DNA from: Ignavibacteria bacterium UBA2373
GTDB lineage: Bacteria > Bacteroidota > Ignavibacteria > Kapaibacteriales > UBA961
Length of the DNA stretch: 11,785 nucleotides
Assembly (NCBI GenBank): GCA_002344005.1
Contig: DDTD01000073.1
Location: 1-11,785 of the forward strand
Reading direction: 5' to 3'
Translations under genes and position numbers: made by a program
Notes under the pieces: generated by a model
Database searches by the model: none
The model's input: the letters and a program-made list of their open reading frames with translations, nothing else
What the model was told of the DNA's origin: nothing
Shown: one piece after another, positions 8,640 through 11,785 of the stretch
Layout: each line of letters opens with the position of its first letter
Numbering within the stretch: position 1 is the stretch's first letter

Positions 8640-8700
8640 ATTTACACATAATACATTTGTGTATATAGTCGAATTTTATAGATTTGGAAATAATAAACAA
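8640..8700 (+). repeat. Duplicated promoter/leader, copy 2, with -7 element
   Basis: Second copy of the leader at 7733-7793. TACATTTG at 8652-8659 is the -7 element and sits inside the same ATACA-N4-TGTAT inverted repeat. A clear -33 TTG is missing at the expected distance, and the palindrome at 8612-8630 takes its place. The transcript would start near 8666, about 47 nt before the transporter ATG. Confidence 0.8.
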
Positions 8701-8712
8701 CACTAATAGATT

Positions 8713-9510
8713 ATGCAAAAAACGACATTTAAAATATCAAAAATGGATTGTCCATCCGAAGAACAAATGATACGGATGAATCTTGCCGAATTGACAAATA
8801 TCACATCATTAGACTTTGATATTCCAAACCGACAACTGACAGTGTTTCATACAGACCATTATGACCCAATATTCCGGCGACTTGACAATTTAAATTTTGA
8901 CACATCAATTATTGAAAGTATTTCAGTTGAAAGCAATGAAATAGCAGCAAACAATACAGACAACGAAAAAAAGCTGCTGTATCAAGTTTTGGCTATAAAT
9001 TTTTTCTTCTTTGTACTTGAGCTTAGCATGGGATTTATTTCAAATTCAATGGGGCTTGTTGCAGACAGTTTAGATATGCTTGCAGATAGTATAGTGTACG
9101 GTCTTGCACTTTTTGCAGTTGGTGGAACAATAACACGAAAAAAGAATATTGCAAAATCAGCAGGTTATTTCCAGTTCACACTTGCAATTTTGGGATTTAT
9201 AGAAGTTATCAGACGCTTTATCGGTCTTGAAGAAATTCCGGAATTCCAAGTAATGATTATGATTTCAATGCTTGCTCTTATTGGTAATGGAATGTGTTTA
9301 TATTTACTGCAAAAAAGTAAAAGCAAAGAAGCTCATATGCAAGCAAGTATGATCTTTACCTCAAATGATGTCATTGTAAACTTGGGGGTAATGATAGCAG
9401 GAGGTCTTGTTTATTGGACAAACTCAAAATATCCCGATCTTATCGTAGGAACAATTGTGTTTTTTATTGTTGCACAAGGAGCTTTTAAAATATTAAAACT
9501 ATCAAAATGA
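8713..9510 (+). CDS. HMA-CDF fusion cation transporter lacking the C-terminal domain
   Basis: A 265-residue inner-membrane protein. Residues 1-70 form a ferredoxin-like heavy-metal-associated (HMA-like) domain with the motif MDCPSEE (residues 11-17). This has one Cys (C13) where classical HMA domains have CxxC. Residues ~88-262 hold about six transmembrane helices of the cation diffusion facilitator type. Helix 2 carries ADSLDMLAD, giving D121xxxD125 in place of the common HxxxD. Helix 5 carries IFTSNDVIVNLG; alignment by eye puts D219 at the usual Asp and F215 at the usual His. The chain ends right after helix 6, so the cytoplasmic dimerisation domain of typical CDF exporters is absent. Divalent metal export is the family role; the ion cannot be told. 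No Shine-Dalgarno was seen; the ATG at 8713 fits the domain start. Confidence 0.87.
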   Translation: MQKTTFKISKMDCPSEEQMIRMNLAELTNITSLDFDIPNRQLTVFHTDHYDPIFRRLDNLNFDTSIIESISVESNEIAANNTDNEKKLLYQVLAINFFFFVLELSMGFISNSMGLVADSLDMLADSIVYGLALFAVGGTITRKKNIAKSAGYFQFTLAILGFIEVIRRFIGLEEIPEFQVMIMISMLALIGNGMCLYLLQKSKSKEAHMQASMIFTSNDVIVNLGVMIAGGLVYWTNSKYPDLIVGTIVFFIVAQGAFKILKLSK

Positions 9511-9561
9511 AGATAAAGCATAGTATAAATGCATTTACTCTTTCTCTAAGTATTTGTTAAT

Positions 9562-9589
9562 ATATGAAATAGAAGATATTCCTTATGAC
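9562..9589 (+). repeat. Possible mosaic remnant of the same gene end
   Basis: ATGAAATAG (9564-9572) is the last two codons and stop of the glycosidase-like gene (7568-7576). It is followed directly by AAGATATTCC (as 7621-7630) and TTATGAC (as 7636-7642). It reads like the gene end with the left arm of the terminator deleted. The matches are short and chance cannot be excluded. Confidence 0.3.
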
Positions 9590-9598
9590 GGAGGCTGT

Positions 9599-9712
9599 AA
9601 TTACGCTGCGGCACTGTGCGAGAACATCAAAAAACAATTATCATGAAATAGAGAGTGGTGACAATAGCTTTTTTATAATGAAGGGAATATCAGCTAAGAT
9701 ATTCCCTTCATT
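9599..9712 (+). repeat. Direct repeat copy 2: orphan gene 3' end plus terminator
   Basis: This aligns ungapped with 7524-7637 at an offset of 2075, about 86% identical by hand count. The similarity stops abruptly upstream of 9599, with no related gene body in front. Together with copy 1 it brackets the NAD(P)-binding and transporter genes. The 314-nt gap between the transporter stop and the gene ending at 9825 is largely made of this copy and its hairpin; the rest is AT-rich with only short inverted repeats (TTCATC-N5-GATGAA at 9772-9788). Confidence 0.9.
9601..9651 (+). pseudogene. Remnant of a T9SS sorting-domain C terminus
   Basis: The reading frame encodes LRCGTVREHQKTIIMK and a TAG stop. 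It is identical to the C terminus of the glycosidase-like protein except for one Gln-to-Arg change. The codon before it is TAA where the intact gene has CAA, and no homologous coding sequence lies further upstream. It is therefore the last strand of a sorting domain without a protein. Confidence 0.75.
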
Positions 9713-9716
9713 ATAA
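9673..9716 (+). terminator. Extended 19-bp perfect hairpin in repeat copy 2
   Basis: A stem from 9673-9691 pairs perfectly with 9698-9716 around the loop AGCTAA. It corresponds to the 12-bp terminator at 7605-7634 but is seven pairs longer. One pair differs in both arms (A7605-T7634 versus G9680-C9709), keeping the pairing. No strong U-tract follows (ends TAATCGC), so termination efficiency is unclear. It is positioned to stop transcription coming from the transporter gene. Confidence 0.65.
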
Positions 9717-9824
9717 TCGCAAATAATATCAGTTTAATAGAAAGATATATTGTGCAAGTAAACTATATTTATTCATCAAAATGATGAAAACAATAACTAA
9801 ATCAATTTGTAAGTTACAATAAAA

Positions 9825-11762
9825 TTATTTAATTACAAAAAATGTTTTACATATAATTTTATTTGGTAGAGTTAATTTTAACAAATATACACCTGATGAA
9901 TATTTTTCAGTAGTAATTGGTAATACAATGTTTTTTTGTGGAGCAAGAAAACTATTTTGGAATACATCAATAACAACGCCTTGCTGATTATAAACTTCTA
10001 CATTTAGTGAGTAAATAGTATTACTATTTGTTATCTCAAACACCACTTCATTTGTTGGTATATTAGACTTGTAAATAATATCTAAATTTTCAACATCTGT
10101 TTTGTTTTCATCTACAATCGTAATATTTCCTGAGCAGGAACTTCTAGGACCGGGATCCGCTAAGAACAATAACCATCCGCCTTCTTTCGCATTAATTACA
10201 AACTCATAAATAGTATGTTCTGAATTAAGCCTCGGCGATTTGTTCCAGCCATATACACCATCTTGAACAAATAATGAATCTGATGAAACATCTATCCCAT
10301 TTCGGAAAACTTTAATTCCCTTATTCTTATCATGATATACATAAATTCCCCATTGTTCGGTACCATTACCTGTGTACAATTCAAACAAATTGTAACATGT
10401 TGATTTACTTGGTTCTTCAGTTGCTAAGACCCAGTCATTAAGTATGTGCAGTTTACCATCACAAAATTTTGCATAAAGATCAGAGTATTGACCACTGGCT
10501 GGAATCCAACCATCCCACTCACCACTTGAAAAGTTACCATCTATTTCAATAACGTTATTACATTTTTGAGTTTTACCTATACGACCATCTATATCATATT
10601 CGATACTGTCACCATAAGAGTTGCCCCTTATAATGTTTGGTTCAACTTCCAATCCTTCAATACCCTGTGGAGTAATATATCTTTTGTACTGAAATATGCT
10701 TGTTCCTTTGTTATCAAGAACCGCCGTATAAAAATTTGGTTCTCGTACCAAACCCCAACCTTTTCTTCCATTATCATCACAAATAGTGAAAGTTGATGGA
10801 CCTTCAGCTGGACGATAGGGATCATCTTGTACGGGCATATAGAATACACCGGTTTCTGCTTTAATCGCAAATTCATAGATAGTATGCGGAGTAGTATCAT
10901 TTGGTGAAGGTGAAAATCCATAACCACCACCAAGCACATAGTTTGTATCTCGAGTTACATCAATACTATTGCGCAGAACTATAATACCTTTTACTATACT
11001 ATGAAAAACTCTGATTTCCCATTTTTCCCGACCATCACCTGTTGAAAATTTAAATAAGTTGTAACACGAATTACTATCATAGTTTGAATTACCTAAAACC
11101 CAGTCATTAAGCAAGTAAAGTATACCAGATTGTTGGCAATAATCTAAATATAGGTACGAAAATCTACCTTTTAAAGGAATAATGTCACTCCATTCATTTT
11201 TTTTATTATATACATCACCAGTAAATGCACCATCTTGTTTATGCAACTTATCACAATCCTGATTAGGAACATTATTCCATCCCCCTGAAGGGTTTTCTAC
11301 TTTTTGTCCAGGAATTCTTACTAAAGGAATTTCACTATAGTCTGGTTTTTTACTACCATATTGTTTCTGTGGATCCGGCTCATCTGATAATGGTACACTA
11401 TCATGGATTATTAAATCAATAATATTGATTGTAGCCTCAGTCCATCTTCCATCCTCGACACACACCTTTACCGTATGCATACCTTTCGAAAATGTTGGTG
11501 GAACAATGAAAGAAACTTTTGATTGATTATATTCAGATATAGTAACAGGAATATCATCAATAAACACATAAAAGCGACGCGGAGGATTGGCTGAAAAATT
11601 ATTCTCTAAGACCAAAGGCACAATATGCAAAAGATTATTTACCTCAACATTATAAGGGATTGCTTTTGACTCAATACGTTGTGATGACAATGTCAAGCAC
11701 TGTGAACGTAATGTGATTATGGTTAAACTTTGTAAAAGTAGATATACAATTAAATATTTCAT
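9825..11762 (-). CDS. Secreted protein with two CBM9-like repeats and T9SS sorting domain
   Basis: A 645-residue protein with a signal peptide at residues 1-21 (MKYLIVYLLLQSLTIITLRS). Residues ~30-115 suggest an IPT/TIG or Ig-like domain. Two related domains of about 155 residues follow, at ~168-330 and ~400-553. They share D-G-x-F near the start, WxxxIPxxGxxSxLY, a LNDWVL block, CYNLF-x(3)-TG-G-x-E-W, IxVFRNxIDV, HTIYEF-I-A and an ITI/FTI close. The layout resembles CBM9/DOMON-like beta-sandwiches, so sugar or surface binding is plausible but unproven. Residues ~567-645 form a type A T9SS tail (EVYNQQGVVID, YSSGVYLLKL, KTFFVIK), suggesting export across the outer membrane. No catalytic motif was seen. 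The ATG at 11762 lies 23 nt from the window end, so its promoter is outside. It faces the transporter gene end to end. Confidence 0.88.
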   Translation of the reverse strand: MKYLIVYLLLQSLTIITLRSQCLTLSSQRIESKAIPYNVEVNNLLHIVPLVLENNFSANPPRRFYVFIDDIPVTISEYNQSKVSFIVPPTFSKGMHTVKVCVEDGRWTEATINIIDLIIHDSVPLSDEPDPQKQYGSKKPDYSEIPLVRIPGQKVENPSGGWNNVPNQDCDKLHKQDGAFTGDVYNKKNEWSDIIPLKGRFSYLYLDYCQQSGILYLLNDWVLGNSNYDSNSCYNLFKFSTGDGREKWEIRVFHSIVKGIIVLRNSIDVTRDTNYVLGGGYGFSPSPNDTTPHTIYEFAIKAETGVFYMPVQDDPYRPAEGPSTFTICDDNGRKGWGLVREPNFYTAVLDNKGTSIFQYKRYITPQGIEGLEVEPNIIRGNSYGDSIEYDIDGRIGKTQKCNNVIEIDGNFSSGEWDGWIPASGQYSDLYAKFCDGKLHILNDWVLATEEPSKSTCYNLFELYTGNGTEQWGIYVYHDKNKGIKVFRNGIDVSSDSLFVQDGVYGWNKSPRLNSEHTIYEFVINAKEGGWLLFLADPGPRSSCSGNITIVDENKTDVENLDIIYKSNIPTNEVVFEITNSNTIYSLNVEVYNQQGVVIDVFQNSFLAPQKNIVLPITTEKYSSGVYLLKLTLPNKIICKTFFVIK

Positions 11763-11785
11763 AGTTAATAACTAATATGTTGATG

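Larger units (their letters stand above)
7638..9598. other. Putative inserted accessory segment between direct repeats
   Basis: This about 2-kb stretch lies between two copies of one gene end. It carries the NAD(P)-binding gene, the HMA-CDF transporter gene and two copies of a shared promoter/leader. Neither gene resembles the surrounding secreted proteins. No recombinase or terminal inverted repeat was seen, so the mechanism is unknown. Horizontal acquisition is an inference from layout, not from measured composition. Confidence 0.45.

Noticed and set aside
7638..9598. Transposon or integron cassette
   Set aside because: No transposase, integrase, terminal inverted repeat or attC-like structure was seen. 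The direct repeat supports an insertion but not a named element type.
9731..9764. AGTTTA ... TAAACT inverted repeat as a terminator
   Set aside because: Only six pairs with a 22-nt loop in very AT-rich sequence and no U-tract; chance is likely.
10628..10939. A 103-codon open frame on the minus strand
   Set aside because: It is another frame inside the 645-residue secreted protein gene, without ribosome binding site or domain.

Overview
The window looks like chromosomal DNA from an AT-rich member of the Bacteroidota or wider FCB group. Three signs support this. Three large proteins carry signal peptides and C-terminal ends of the type IX secretion (Por/T9SS) sorting kind. Several genes have promoter-like sequences of the form TAnnTTTG, the -7 element of the Bacteroidota housekeeping sigma factor. 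Recognisable GGAG ribosome binding sites are used only in part. I cannot name a species.

Layout: (1) Positions 95-3754 (+) encode a 1219-residue secreted, multi-domain protein: a propeller-like N-terminal region, seven Ig/PKD-like repeats (the last four starting exactly 225 bp apart), a cohesin-like stretch and a T9SS tail. (2) Positions 3851-4534 (-) encode a 227-residue single-pass membrane protein of unknown function, convergent with gene 1 and with a terminator between them. (3) Positions 4667-7576 (+), divergent from gene 2, encode a 969-residue secreted protein related to clan A glycoside hydrolases. It has an inserted CBM-like domain and a T9SS tail, and the usual nucleophile Glu appears to be Ser. 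(4) Positions 7865-8530 and 8713-9510 (+) encode an NAD(P)-binding Rossmann protein and an HMA-CDF cation transporter that lacks the usual C-terminal domain. Each gene is preceded by a copy of the same roughly 60-nt promoter/leader. (5) Positions 9825-11762 (-) encode a 645-residue secreted protein with two copies of a beta-sandwich-like domain and a T9SS tail.

The main structural finding is a 114-bp direct repeat, about 86% identical by hand count and ungapped, at a spacing of exactly 2075 bp. The first copy (7524-7637) is the last 17 codons, stop and terminator of the glycosidase-like gene. The second copy (9599-9712) lies after the transporter gene and has no gene body in front of it. The NAD(P)-binding and transporter genes therefore sit between two copies of one gene end. 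They also share a duplicated leader and differ in kind from the secreted proteins around them. This fits a small accessory island inserted at a gene 3' end, or replacement of a paralogous secreted-protein gene of which only the tail survives. No integrase, transposase, tRNA, rRNA or CRISPR array was found.

Functionally, the secreted proteins probably act at the cell surface or outside the cell in polysaccharide binding or adhesion. The central pair probably handles a metal ion and a redox cofactor-binding step. No pathway links the two sets in the sequence.
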